Below, in pieces: positions 1-8,939 of a stretch of 14,143 bases of DNA. The notes under the pieces are model-generated. The model searched no databases, had not been told where the DNA came from, and saw nothing but the letters and a program-made list of their open reading frames with translations. This DNA is from Trachelipus rathkii (lineage: Eukaryota > Arthropoda > Malacostraca > Isopoda > Trachelipodidae): NCBI GenBank assembly GCA_015478945.1, contig JABUQX010126338.1:1-14143 (forward strand). The letters are read 5' to 3'. The position numbers and the translations under genes are program-made. Within the stretch, counting starts at the first letter, position 1. Every line of letters starts with the position of its first letter.

Positions 1-112
1 TATGCCACACACACACATGAGAAAGAGAGAGAGATACTGATGGAGGGGGAAGAGAGGACAAAGGAAAGAGAGAGAGAAAAGGCGGTAGAGAGAGGATGGA
101 AAGGGAGAGATC
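1..112. repeat. (CA)/(GA)-rich simple-sequence tract
   Basis: A short CA run is followed by an imperfect GA-rich purine tract (GAGAGAGA blocks broken by GGAGGGGGAAG and similar). It is a degenerate microsatellite with no coding signal. Confidence 0.85.
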
Positions 113-213
113 GATTGAACTCACAAGAAGAAAGTACCAACACAGGTATGATCTGGCAAACGATAACCAAAATTCATCTCTAACCCACCACTGAAGTAAT
201 CAATATAGATGGA

Positions 214-393
214 ATGGAACCAATCATCTACACATCAGATAACAACAAACGCAAAATGATCAAATCTTTTTGTATAAAAAATAGCAACAACTTCAACAAA
301 ATTCAGGGTGAAATATACATAGATATTACAGAATACACAATAATGACAAACAGAAAATACTATAAGATTTCAGAAAAAATAACAACCTCCTAA
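214..393 (+). CDS. Short unrecognised open frame, 59 codons (doubtful)
   Basis: An ATG at 214 opens 59 codons ending in TAA at 391-393. The frame is open back to a TAA about eight codons before the ATG. The predicted peptide starts MEPIIYTSDNNKRK, is rich in Asn, Lys and Ile as expected from A-rich DNA, and has a less biased middle (GEIYIDITEYTIMTNRKYY). I recognise no domain, signal peptide or membrane segment. It could be a retroelement or exon fragment, or a chance opening in A-rich sequence; chance is the more likely explanation. Confidence 0.13.
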   Translation: MEPIIYTSDNNKRKMIKSFCIKNSNNFNKIQGEIYIDITEYTIMTNRKYYKISEKITTS

Positions 394-622
394 AAAAGGA
401 AAAATACTCAGCACCAAATGCATCGATTAAGAACACGCTCACAGTCAGTCAAAACTTTACCTGAAGAGGCCGTATATATTCGGCGAAAGCTAGTGTGTGT
501 GTATTATTCAATAATTTTATTTATAATTAATAAAAATTGTTTGCTAAATGTATTAATTTATTAAAGTTAATATTTAAAGTGTGTTCATCCTAAGATTTTT
601 AGGGCAAATTGATGAAATATAT

Positions 623-763
623 ATTACATACATACACATACATATTATTATTACATATTATTATTATTATTATTACATAGCATACATATACATATTATTA
701 TTATTACCTACCAAAAGATCATGCATTTACTTACAAATCCTTATTTTTATTATTATTATTATG
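623..763. repeat. Compound (CATA)/(ATT) microsatellite
   Basis: CATACATA-type runs alternate with (ATT)n runs, repeating the local theme CATACATATTATTATT. The same composite motif reappears at 1358-1381 on the far side of the (AT)n arrays. Confidence 0.9.
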
Positions 764-764
764 T

Positions 765-811
<47 letters not shown>
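765..811. repeat. (AT)n microsatellite, left flank of hAT element
   Basis: An AT dinucleotide run with a single C interruption near 777. It ends directly at the CAGGAGGTGG that I take as the 5' terminus of the hAT element. Its last eight bases, ATATATAT (804-811), match the eight bases after the proposed 3' terminus. Confidence 0.95.
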
Positions 812-814
<3 letters not shown>

Positions 815-831
815 GAGGTGGCATCTCCGTC
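812..831. repeat. Proposed 5' terminal inverted repeat of hAT element
   Basis: CAGGAGGTGGCATCTCCGTC starts right after an (AT)n run. Against the reverse complement of 3374-3393 it matches at CAG, one A, GGCA and a C. CAG-N(4-5)-GGCA-like ends are familiar for hAT elements; the divergence fits an old copy. Confidence 0.45.
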
Positions 832-839
832 TTTTTTTA

Positions 840-963
840 TCCGCTAGTCCGTTAGTCCGCTCCGAACGGACTACCAGAATAGGTGCGGACTAGCGGAGGT
901 GCGGAGTCGTCAGAAAATTAGCGGACTTGCACGTGCGGATCAAAAAAAGTGCCTTTGTTCCGC
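840..963. promoter_or_regulatory. Subterminal GCGGA/TCCGC motif cluster with nested hairpins
   Basis: Eight copies of GCGGA or its complement TCCGC lie in 124 bases: TCCGC at 840, 856 and 959; GCGGA at 885, 893, 901, 921 and 935. CCGCTAGTCCG (841-851) and CGGACTAGCGG (886-896) form a perfect 11-base-pair inverted repeat. Nested inside, TAGTCCG (853-859) pairs with CGGACTA (867-873). Subterminal repeats of this kind bind transposase in known hAT elements; that role here is inferred. The block is far more GC-rich than its surroundings. Confidence 0.65.
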
Positions 964-1156
964 ACCTTTAAAATGAAATAGAGTTTTAATATTAAGAATT
1001 TTATTGGTTATAATAAAGAAATATGATTTTTATTTTAAGTTTACAACTAATTATACTTTTAGTCCAAGACCCCATTAATGAATAATTGAACTCACAGAAT
1101 TATATTATTACTATAATAACTAGGTAATATCTAAATCAATTCTGTGTAAAACCCAA

Positions 1157-1263
<107 letters not shown>

Positions 1264-1283
1264 GGGTTTTTAAACAGAACTTG

Positions 1284-1287
<4 letters not shown>

Positions 1288-1326
<39 letters not shown>

Positions 1327-1327
1327 G

Positions 1328-1359
<32 letters not shown>

Positions 1360-1381
1360 CATACATATTATTATTATTATT
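1288..1381. repeat. Compound (AT)n / (ATT)n microsatellite
   Basis: AT runs at 1288-1322 and 1329-1356 are separated by a short GTGAGT. They are followed by TTACATACATATTATTATT, the same composite seen at 623-763. Confidence 0.95.
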
Positions 1382-1505
1382 ACACATTTAGATTTACATA
1401 CATATATATACATATATGAAAGAGAGAAAGTTATGACCAGTTTATTTAATTTAGAAGTTTTTCCAAAGTTGAAAAAATAGTTGACAGATATTTATTTTAT
1501 TTTAA

Positions 1506-1700
1506 GGAACTTGCCTGGGAACCAGTCTGAGCTTATTTAATAAAAGCAAGAGTGCGAATGATGTACCGAATTTTAGACCACCCTGTCAACCAGTACAAGT
1601 AGAAGCAGTTCGTAAGGTGAAAAAGTTACCTCCTCTTTTGATGGGACTGAGATTGACTGTTTACTGACTTACGGTTTGAAAATACTGCCTAGTAATTTAA
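1506..1700 (+). other. Start-less coding-like open frame A (possible exon or element remnant)
   Basis: The frame is open for 64 codons between TAA at 1503 and TAA at 1698, with no early ATG. The translation has balanced composition unlike the AT-repeat frames around it, for example SANDVPNFRPPCQPVQVEAV in the middle. A plausible donor (AAG/GTGAAA) sits at about 1616/1617, and CCAG near 1521-1524 could act as an acceptor. I recognise no family. It may be a degenerate part of the transposon reading frame, a host exon or chance. Confidence 0.22.
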
Positions 1701-1793
1701 ACAGGATACAGTTTTGTAAGTGATGTATAGTTTGGTTTTCTCTTTTAATGCTGCCAACTTTATTTATGAATTAAGTAGACCCTACTTGTTTAA

Positions 1794-2030
1794 AGATGCA
1801 TAAATTCTTCGTATATCTATGTAAATAAACATTGTGAGTCGTCGCAGGTATGGAATACGACTGGTGCAAATAGTAAGTGGTTTATTGCTTACAAGAGAAC
1901 TAAGTTTAAAAAAAGAGTTGATAGCCAAGTATTGACAGCAGTGAATAACTATGTTCGGCGAACACGTGTTACGATTAGGACTAACATTTATCAGGTTTCA
2001 GGATTCATGATTTCGTGGTATATTTATTGA
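1794..2030 (+). other. Start-less coding-like open frame B (possible exon or element remnant)
   Basis: This runs for 78 codons from just after TAA at 1791 to TGA at 2028-2030. The middle (about codons 17-62) looks protein-like and basic, with segments such as SKWFIAYKRTKFKKRV and NNYVRRTRVTIRTNIYQ. A GCAG acceptor-like site precedes GTATGG near 1849, and TTATCAG/GTTTCA near 1995 resembles a donor. The end overlaps tandem unit 1. No zinc-finger or catalytic motif is visible and I do not recognise it. It could be an interior hAT transposase remnant, DNA carried inside the element, or an exon. Confidence 0.28.
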
Positions 2031-2260
2031 CTCGTTGAGCGTGAGCAATTGTGAAATTGTTATTCTTGCAAAGTTTATTATTGTTTATGTTCCAAACTTC
2101 CAGGTATGTGTTTATTGATCGACTCGTTGAGGGCGAGTAACTGTAAAATTGTTATTATTGCAAATTTCATAATTGTTTATGTTCCAGGTGTATTGATCGA
2201 CTCGTTAAGCGCGAGTAACTGTAATGTTATTATTGTGCAAGATTTAAGTGATTATGTATG
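2017..2260. repeat. Three diverged ~75-86-base tandem units (minisatellite)
   Basis: Units start at about 2017, 2103 and 2187. Each contains the order TTGA(TCGA)CTCGTT, GAGTAACTG-like, TTGTTATTATTGCAA-like and, in units 1 and 2, ATTGTTTATGTTCCA. Units 2 and 3 carry a perfect 5-base-pair stem, ACTCG-N7-CGAGT (2122-2138 and 2200-2216). Unit 1 has a weaker version with a G-T pair (2030-2046). Unit 3 fades after about 2250. Confidence 0.8.
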
Positions 2261-2560
2261 CATTTTTTTTATCCATTTTTAGAATTAAGGACATTGATAT
2301 TTAATGTATGGAGTTTAGTAAAATGTATGTTTAAATTGCCTTGTAATAAAGAATGTTTTACTAATTGTCTGTGATATTGAGTTTGTTCGGAATTTTATAA
2401 GTATAAAGAAATGATGATAATTATATGTATTTAGAAAATCTTTATTTTGTTATTTCCTCCCTCCTGAAACAGCAAGATATAAACAAAAGTTTTAAGTCGA
2501 TAAATAAATATCCAGGTTGAATTGATTATCAAGGTTAAAATCGATTATGAAGATCTGATC

Positions 2561-2703
<143 letters not shown>

Positions 2704-3156
2704 ACAGAGCTGATACGTAGCATTAGCATCGACTCTGCAGGAGCCGAGGCTTTCATGGAGTCTACTAAAGTCTTGGACGAAATAAGCCTTCTTATGGGTG
2801 GACAGGGTGGTCAAAATATTTCAGAAGGGGGTCAGAATGATTTAGGTGAGGACCTTAAATTAGCAATGGACTGCTGGAAGTGAACTAACACCAGCACTCC
2901 TCTCACCAAGGACATCTTTCCCTTTCAGCATAGGCAGAATTTGTTGAACTTGTTCATAAAATATAATACACTCTCTCCTAGTTAGTTCTGCGACTGTAGA
3001 GCGAATATTTAGTACTGGTGGGGGATATTTTGAGGGCAAAGAGGTCAAATTTTAACTGCTTTTAATTTTGAGCACCTAATCTTTTTGAAAGGTATGGATC
3101 TCTTGTCCTTTGAAGACGACATTGAGGAGGAAGTGGAAAATCTTGAGATTTTGTAA
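2704..3156 (+). pseudogene. hAT transposase C-terminal (dimerisation domain) remnant
   Basis: In hAT transposases this C-terminal region mediates dimerisation. The frame is readable from 2704 ([16 protein letters not shown]...) to a TGA at 2881, resumes in the same frame as NLLNLFIKYNTLSPS, then breaks at a 4-base duplication (TAGTTAGT, 2979-2986). In the next frame SSATVERIFSTGG matches the conserved PSSA-VER-FS-GG block. A second break is a TTTT run at 3050-3053, apparently two extra T. It resumes as FNFEHLIFLKG, the family's usual L-FLK ending, followed by an acidic tail and TAA at 3154-3156. The N-terminal zinc finger and catalytic region are not recognisable. One stop and two indels make it non-functional. 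The family assignment is firm; an exact subfamily is not given. Confidence 0.88.
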
Positions 3157-3258
3157 ATATTCATTTAATTTTTCATATAATATTATAAGTAAATTTTTTG
3201 TAAGGATATATACTATTTAGTATTTAATATTAAAATCTTTCGTGAAGTCGCACATTAT

Positions 3259-3290
3259 TAGCGGGAGACGCGCGGACTTGAGATAGCGGA
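3259..3290. promoter_or_regulatory. 3' subterminal GCGGA motifs
   Basis: TTAGCGGG, GCGGACTTG (3272-3280) and AGCGGA lie within about 32 bases. GCGGACTTG also occurs at 921-929 in the 5' cluster, in the same orientation. This shared motif ties the two sides together as ends of one element. Confidence 0.5.
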
Positions 3291-3373
3291 GGTTTGATGG
3301 TCTTGAATAAGTGGAGGAGCGCCAGCGACCACGTTTCCCTCAAGGTATGGAGGTACATGGAATACCCCCCAGA

Positions 3374-3548
<175 letters not shown>

Positions 3549-3938
3549 AATTTTTAAAATTTGGACAGCTGATTTGAATGTTTATCTCTACTAGTCCACT
3601 TCATAGCCCTGACAAGAGGGCTGCACAACTTTGGGTGCTGGGGGTTGGGAACACCCCACATCCTGTAATTTTCTTCCCGTTAACAGCTGTTGATGATTAG
3701 CAGTTGACACCACCTCACTATTTGTGGGAAAATAGGGTTGCGACAGGCCCAGCAAGCCGGCAACCGAGAACACCTGCTCAAGAAACTCATGTTTTGCCTC
3801 GGAGCCCTGAAAGACTTTTAAGAAGACGACCTCGCGATTTTGGATTACCGAACGCGGTGGAGGGGTTTCGTCCAGAGCAACTGACAAGCGTTCTGCGCTT
3901 TTACAGGAGTCTGGTGGAGAAAGAAAGTGAGAAAGAAT
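3549..3938. other. GC-richer, coding-like unique block between two (AT)n arrays
   Basis: This block of about 390 bases is visibly richer in G and C than its surroundings. It has long open stretches on both strands: plus from 3704, minus down to about 3591. The plus frame gives for example NAVEGFRPEQLTSVLRFYRS; the minus frame gives ANHQQLLTGRKLQDVG. Neither matches a family I recognise, and both proposed starts or ends run into AT repeat. It contains a perfect palindrome, AACAGCTGTT, at 3682-3691. Its abrupt edges suggest a fragment of an interspersed repeat captured between simple repeats. Confidence 0.4.
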
Positions 3939-3963
3939 ATATATATATATATATATATATATA

Positions 3964-4037
<74 letters not shown>
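3939..4037. repeat. (AT)n microsatellite
   Basis: A 99-base AT run with a single G interruption at 3964. Confidence 0.97.
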
Positions 4038-4040
<3 letters not shown>

Positions 4041-4083
4041 TCAACTTTTTGCCCCCCCCTTAAATGAAATCCTGCCTACGCCC

Positions 4084-4086
<3 letters not shown>
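4038..4086 (-). mobile_element. 49-base fragment resembling a DNA-transposon terminus
   Basis: On the minus strand the block begins CATGGGCGTAGGCAGGATTT and continues to a run of eight G. A very similar string (GGGCGTAGCCAGGATTT plus a G run) is, from general knowledge, a widely dispersed repeat terminus in invertebrate genomes. Here it stands alone, cut off by (AT)n on both sides. The superfamily cannot be fixed from 49 bases. Confidence 0.4.

Positions 4087-4172
<86 letters not shown>
4087..4172. repeat. (AT)43 perfect microsatellite
   Basis: An 86-base AT run (read as TA from 4087) with no interruption. Confidence 0.98.
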
Positions 4173-4175
<3 letters not shown>

Positions 4176-4215
4176 GATAGAAATTTGTTACATATATATA
4201 GGAGAGAGTAGTGAG

Positions 4216-4383
4216 ACACACACACACACACACACGCCATTCCACATATGCCACTGACACTGAAACACATAGAGCGTCACGCACAGACACCAACAACTCA
4301 ATAAATCAATTTTCATTTTCGCGCGTGTGGCCACACTCAATTACACACACACACACATGCCATTACACACACACACACACACA
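4216..4383. repeat. Three (CA)n runs with short spacers
   Basis: AC runs lie at 4216-4235, 4343-4357 and 4365-4383. The last two are separated by ATGCCATT-like spacer. An open frame across them is mostly Thr-His repeat and is not a gene. An (ATT)4-like run follows at about 4392-4403. Confidence 0.93.
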
Positions 4384-4442
4384 GTTATGTCATTATTATT
4401 ATTATGAGATATTCCGTAATACCGGGCTCATTTTCACATTTT

Positions 4443-4491
4443 ATTCCCTGTTCCGGGAGGAATTTGTCAAAATTCCGACCGGAACAGGAAT
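4443..4491. repeat. Nested inverted repeat (hairpin)
   Basis: ATTCCCTGTTCCGG (4443-4456) pairs with CCGGAACAGGAAT (4479-4491) with a single bulged C. Inside, GGAATTT (4459-4465) pairs with AAATTCC (4470-4476) around a GTCA loop. Two-base GA spacers separate inner and outer stems symmetrically. ATTCCGTAATACCGGG lies just upstream with related ATTCC/CCGG motifs. It may be a transposon end or a small MITE-like palindrome. Confidence 0.75.
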
Positions 4492-4691
4492 TTTTACATC
4501 CTAAAAAGTAGACCTTCAAATACAGCTTATTACAATTAATCGTTCCTTCTAACAATATTAGTAAAACTGTTAATTATTTTTCAACTAGTTGCATAATTGA
4601 CTTGTAAAATAAAATACCTGCAGACATTTTCATTTTTAAAGATTTTTCTTTTGCAACTATACTAACCAATATCCCAGTCCTTAGTACATTA

Positions 4692-4829
<138 letters not shown>

Positions 4830-5994
4830 TATTATAAGGGCTACTACAGAAATAACGTTTGCAGTACACAAACAGCTTTCAACTCCAAATAAAGTTAATT
4901 ATGAAATTTTTAACTTTTATTTATTTTAAGTTATTTATTTATTTGAAACTATTAAAAAAAAAAAAATTGATGAGATACAAATTGCCAAATCATTGACATA
5001 ATTGTTCAATCTTGTTAGCTATCTGCTATAACATCGTAATCAAAACACTCCAAACTAATTTAGTTGGTAAAGAATTTTTATTATAATGGCGCCTTTTAAG
5101 TACTATACAATAAAATTTTTATAATTTCAACTGTTTATTAATCATTAAAAATTAAATTTTTTTAATTTTGTAAGGATGAATAAGGAAAATATTGCTGTAG
5201 CTTCTAGTATGATAATTAAGTTTACTTGGCTTTAAATACTAAATTTGTTGGTTAAAAAACGGATCAATTTCCCCCATTAAACGTTACAGATTCCATTAAT
5301 TCTACACCTTACTCGGTAGCAACTAGCAATATTTAACAGGGTGGCCTTGGAGAAATTGACTTCTGATACTTTTCCAGTTTCTAATTTGTGAAATCATATT
5401 AATTCATTTGTGTATAGGAGTAGATGGACTCTACATAGTTCTATGTATGATATTACTTTATCTGAAATATTTTAAACTGTAATTTACATTTCATTCGTTG
5501 AAATAATAAAATCCGTATAATGGTCAATTTCTTTATCTTTTATATAAGTTTCTCTTGGTATCTCTTTCAACTATCTTTGTACACTGCTTTATTTATAACT
5601 ATTAGAGAACGTATTTGTTTCATTTGTACTCATTATTTCATTTAACTTACTTGTAAATCTATTTCTTAGTAAATTCTTTATTAAAGTCATAAAAAAATAT
5701 AACTGTAATCTTTTTATTCTGTCCACATCATTATTTTAGAGGATGTTAAATCTGCCATCTCATATTTTATAAATTTCTCTGACTTAGCTTTACAGCCAAG
5801 TTCAACTGGTAGTTTTTGATCTTTTTTATTACTCTTTTTAAACGCGCTAATTAGCCCGTCATTTATAAAGTATTTCATCTATGAGTACTCATTTTACGAA
5901 AGGTTCTAAATCACTAAATAGTCAGATGTACTGATACCTCCTTCGTGAATTGATTTTTCATAATTATTTGTTCCATTCTGTTATATTATTTACG
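4830..5994. other. AT-rich region, no gene seen
   Basis: The region is strongly AT-rich with A and T homopolymers (for example twelve A near 4954) and dense stops in all frames. I see no repeats, hairpins or coding signal worth naming. It would suit intron or intergenic DNA. Confidence 0.7.
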
Positions 5995-6370
5995 TCATTC
6001 AAATTCTAACTCGCCAGAAAATATTCCAGGGACATCCTTGAGAGTGGGAGCATGGTGGTAACTAACGTTCGCGGTGTTCGTGCCGAGAGGTTTTCCGGTG
6101 GGGTACGACGTGTTCGGGTGAATTATGCTTTTTATGTAGGCGCCTAAAAGCATTCGGCGGGTTCTCCCACGGTCTATCTTCAAGATATTTTGTTTCGAGT
6201 ATTTCTTTGTGTTGGAGTGGAGGGGGATTTTTGACGTGCAATATCTGTGGATAGCGCGAACCTTGACAAAGCACACAGTCGATACTGCTTGGCTGTTTCA
6301 CATCAAAGTAATATTCTGCATTCGACCTGTGTCCATCCTTAGCCGGTCATATCGGACCCTCGACGACAGC
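5995..6370 (-). other. GC-richer island with overlapping minus-strand open frames
   Basis: Composition becomes balanced and CpG-containing here. Two minus-strand frames are open for 93 codons (5995-6276) and about 96 codons (down to 6062, open back to about 6350); both lack clear ATG starts. Sample residues are GAYIKSIIHPNTSYPTGKP in one and EDRPWENPPNAFRRLHKK in the other. A plus frame (6209-6448) is also open but ends in AT-driven hydrophobic residues. Several open frames at once suggest lack of stops from composition rather than one gene, although a frameshifted remnant on the minus strand remains possible. The plus-strand edge, ATTAAACATACTAAATATATTAAAT, resembles a degenerate TAAA-type tail. 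Confidence 0.3.
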
Positions 6371-6448
6371 ACATTAAACATACTAAATATATTAAATACT
6401 CTATTATTTGTATTTTTATTTACTTTTCTTTTGTCAAGCCTAGTGTGA

Positions 6449-8595
6449 AATATTTATAAACTCCCCGAATGCTCTTTATTATGCACTATTTTATGTAATT
6501 ATGCTTTCTGAAAATGATGTTTCAATAGCAAAATAATATTAAACCTTATACCTATTATGAACTATTTTTAGAATTACACACAGTAACAACCCTCATAGTT
6601 GAGAACTAGTATATTGATACGGTATAGGTGCTGGTATATTTGCTTAAAAGATTACCTTGAGGGAGTTCCAGTTTAGTAACTACTTACAAAGTTTGATCCA
6701 TAAGCATCAATCTACTTCAATTACTTACAAAGTTAAATGATAACCATTACATAAAATTACTTGAAGTGCATATTTACGTAGTTACATGATTCAATACATT
6801 TATTTTTCTATTTGGCATGAAGAGTCGCCTTTCTATGTCATCGCTTTTGGTAACGCGTGAGACTTATCGGAAATAATGGAGTAATAAGGAGATGATGATT
6901 TCTATTGTATCATAGTGTGCATCAATCGCTTTGCGTCTATTTTAATTTGTTTTTTTATTATATCAGATATATTATATAATTGCAATTAGTCATAAACTAT
7001 CCGTAGGTTTATAGAATCTACTTGCGTGACTTTATTTAATTATTTTTTGGACATACATGTCTAATATTTTTTCAACAAATCTAGTTTGCTCATCCACGAG
7101 CTGGTGAAAATAACTTACGTGCTCGTAGGACCTTATAGAGAGATATATTAATTGATAGTTTTATATAACCAAATAATATGTAAGAATATCAAAAAAATAA
7201 TCAATTGATTTGCCATATGGAAGCATTATAAGTACATACGGATAAGTAGTCTTATATATGTCTAACACTATGTTCAATAATTTATAAAGAGATGTTTATA
7301 TGTTTTTGTGGTGTATGGTGTTGTACTGTTACAGAATGTAAGTAGAGTACATGTACGGATAAGGAGGTGAGAGATTAACAAAAGGTTACTGAATGTAATA
7401 CAATATAGGTTATCATATTGATTATTGTAAAGCAGTCATATAGAAGTCTTAATGTGCATCATTCAGTGTGGTTATTAATCATAGGATGGACTTATTCGAG
7501 AAATGGTTATAATCGGCATCAAAATAGAGTTTCCTTCAAATCTAATTAAAAATACTGAGTAGAATTGAAACACGCTACATGATTTATTGAGAATGATGAG
7601 GATATGGCTTTATTTAACCCGGTATATGACATAGTCTGGACAAATTAGCTATATTGAAGCGAAAAATATTTGCTGTTAGACTGAGGGGAAATATAGCCAT
7701 AGCTGACCATTTAGGAATAATAATTGGGCAAGTTTACTTGGAGGAGTTTGAACTCATAGGAATAAAATATGAAATCATTCAAACAGATAGGGGAGTTACT
7801 CAGTCACGGGCAAACCGGCCCTTCTTTTTTTTGGCCCTCAGTCTGCATTTTTTGTGATAAGATGTGTCTGATATAGCAAGAGAAAAGGTGAAAGACTCTT
7901 CTCAGGAATTATCGAGCAGTCATGATATGGCGTATGGAGAGTCTAAAAAATAACAAGAGTGTGTGATGCATTATAAAAAATGATATAAAAAGAGAAAGTC
8001 TAGACCATATATATAATTCTAATGAAGTACTGGTTATTTGGTGATAGACATGAGTGTTAGACCTTTATGGTAGTGGCAGGTGGGCAGTCCAGCAGAAATC
8101 TATATATAAGTGATAGATGGCACGTACATGTCCTCAAAGTCGATGGGTTAGGACCATGTATCTAATCTAGGCTAACATATATGAATACTTGTGATGTTTA
8201 ACTGCCAATAGATGAAATTGTTTACGAGAGAAGATTGATTTGGTGTGTATTGTTTAATAGTATAGGGCTAAGTCTCTTTATACCTACTAACCAACAAACG
8301 TCTTTTGTACAGAACTTTATAATACTATAAGCTGCTGATTCAGTTTGATACGATGCATCCGTTAATACATCTAACAGTAGAATGCTATGACAAGAGTAAC
8401 AGGAAGTGCATACGAGGTATTATCATCTCATCGAAAATTGAATACGCTATCTTAGATGTATTTCGCTATATACACTTATAACATAAGCGAGGTACGGACT
8501 AGGCTTAACTTCTCTCTCGTCATATTCACGTCAGTTCTAAATTACTATATTACCAGTCAGTAGGTCATCAGAAAGAGGTATTGGATGTTTTTTCT
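6449..8595. other. AT-rich region, no gene seen
   Basis: There are no long open frames and no microsatellites. The only open frame of note (7654-7857, plus, TTG start, 67 codons) has no recognisable motif and ends in a T-run-driven FFFLALSLHF segment, so I treat it as chance. A 13-base direct repeat, TACTTACAAAGTT, occurs at 6681 and 6722. Confidence 0.6.
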
Positions 8596-8756
8596 TCACT
8601 GTAGAGTCGCATTTAACTTGTTTTTCAAATCAAAGTCCGTCTGATTCCAATAGCGTACATAGACTCTCTTCATCTCTAGTGGAGCAATTGGAAAGGTAAA
8701 TTGGCTTGTTAGTTGAACTAATGCTGGTGGCATTTTTAGTGATGCAGGGGTCTTTC
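8596..8756 (-). other. Candidate minus-strand terminal exon (doubtful)
   Basis: On the minus strand a T-rich stretch with GTGCTCATATGCAG (acceptor AG at 8758-8757) precedes an open frame that continues to TGA at 8598-8596. The roughly 52 residues are balanced in composition, for example FTFPIAPLEMKRVYVRYWNQ. No upstream exon, domain or poly-A signal was identified. The splice-like context is the only positive evidence; chance is a real alternative. Confidence 0.17.
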
Positions 8757-8904
8757 CTGCATATGAGCACAATAACAAAAAAATTTAAAGATTCAAGCAA
8801 AATATTATATAATAAACAAAATTATTAAGTCATATTTCCATGTAAATAATAAATCACTATAACTCCCCGTCGGATGGTAAGAATATTAAAAGTAACATTG
8901 TGTG

Positions 8905-8933
8905 ATGACTATCGAGGGCTACGCGATAGTCAT
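8905..8933. repeat. Perfect 10-base-pair hairpin
   Basis: ATGACTATCG (8905-8914) and CGATAGTCAT (8924-8933) are exact reverse complements around a 9-base loop, AGGGCTACG. A G-T and a T-A pair can extend the stem outward. It is not followed by a T run. Function is unknown. Confidence 0.7.
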
Positions 8934-8939
8934 TAGTTT

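Noticed and set aside
2017..2260. Tandem units considered as a CRISPR array
   Set aside because: Homology continues across the whole unit rather than short repeats with unique spacers, and the genome is eukaryotic in character.
2860..3048. Minus-strand 62-codon frame opposite the transposase remnant
   Set aside because: It is the antisense shadow of the hAT domain; the plus-strand frames carry the conserved motifs.
4211..4504. Plus-strand 97-codon frame with Thr-His repeats
   Set aside because: It is driven by (CA)n runs and crosses the 4443-4491 hairpin; no protein-like segment is independent of the repeats.
7654..7857. 67-codon plus-strand frame
   Set aside because: It starts at TTG, has no motif, ends in a T-run artefact, and its length is expected by chance over several kilobases.
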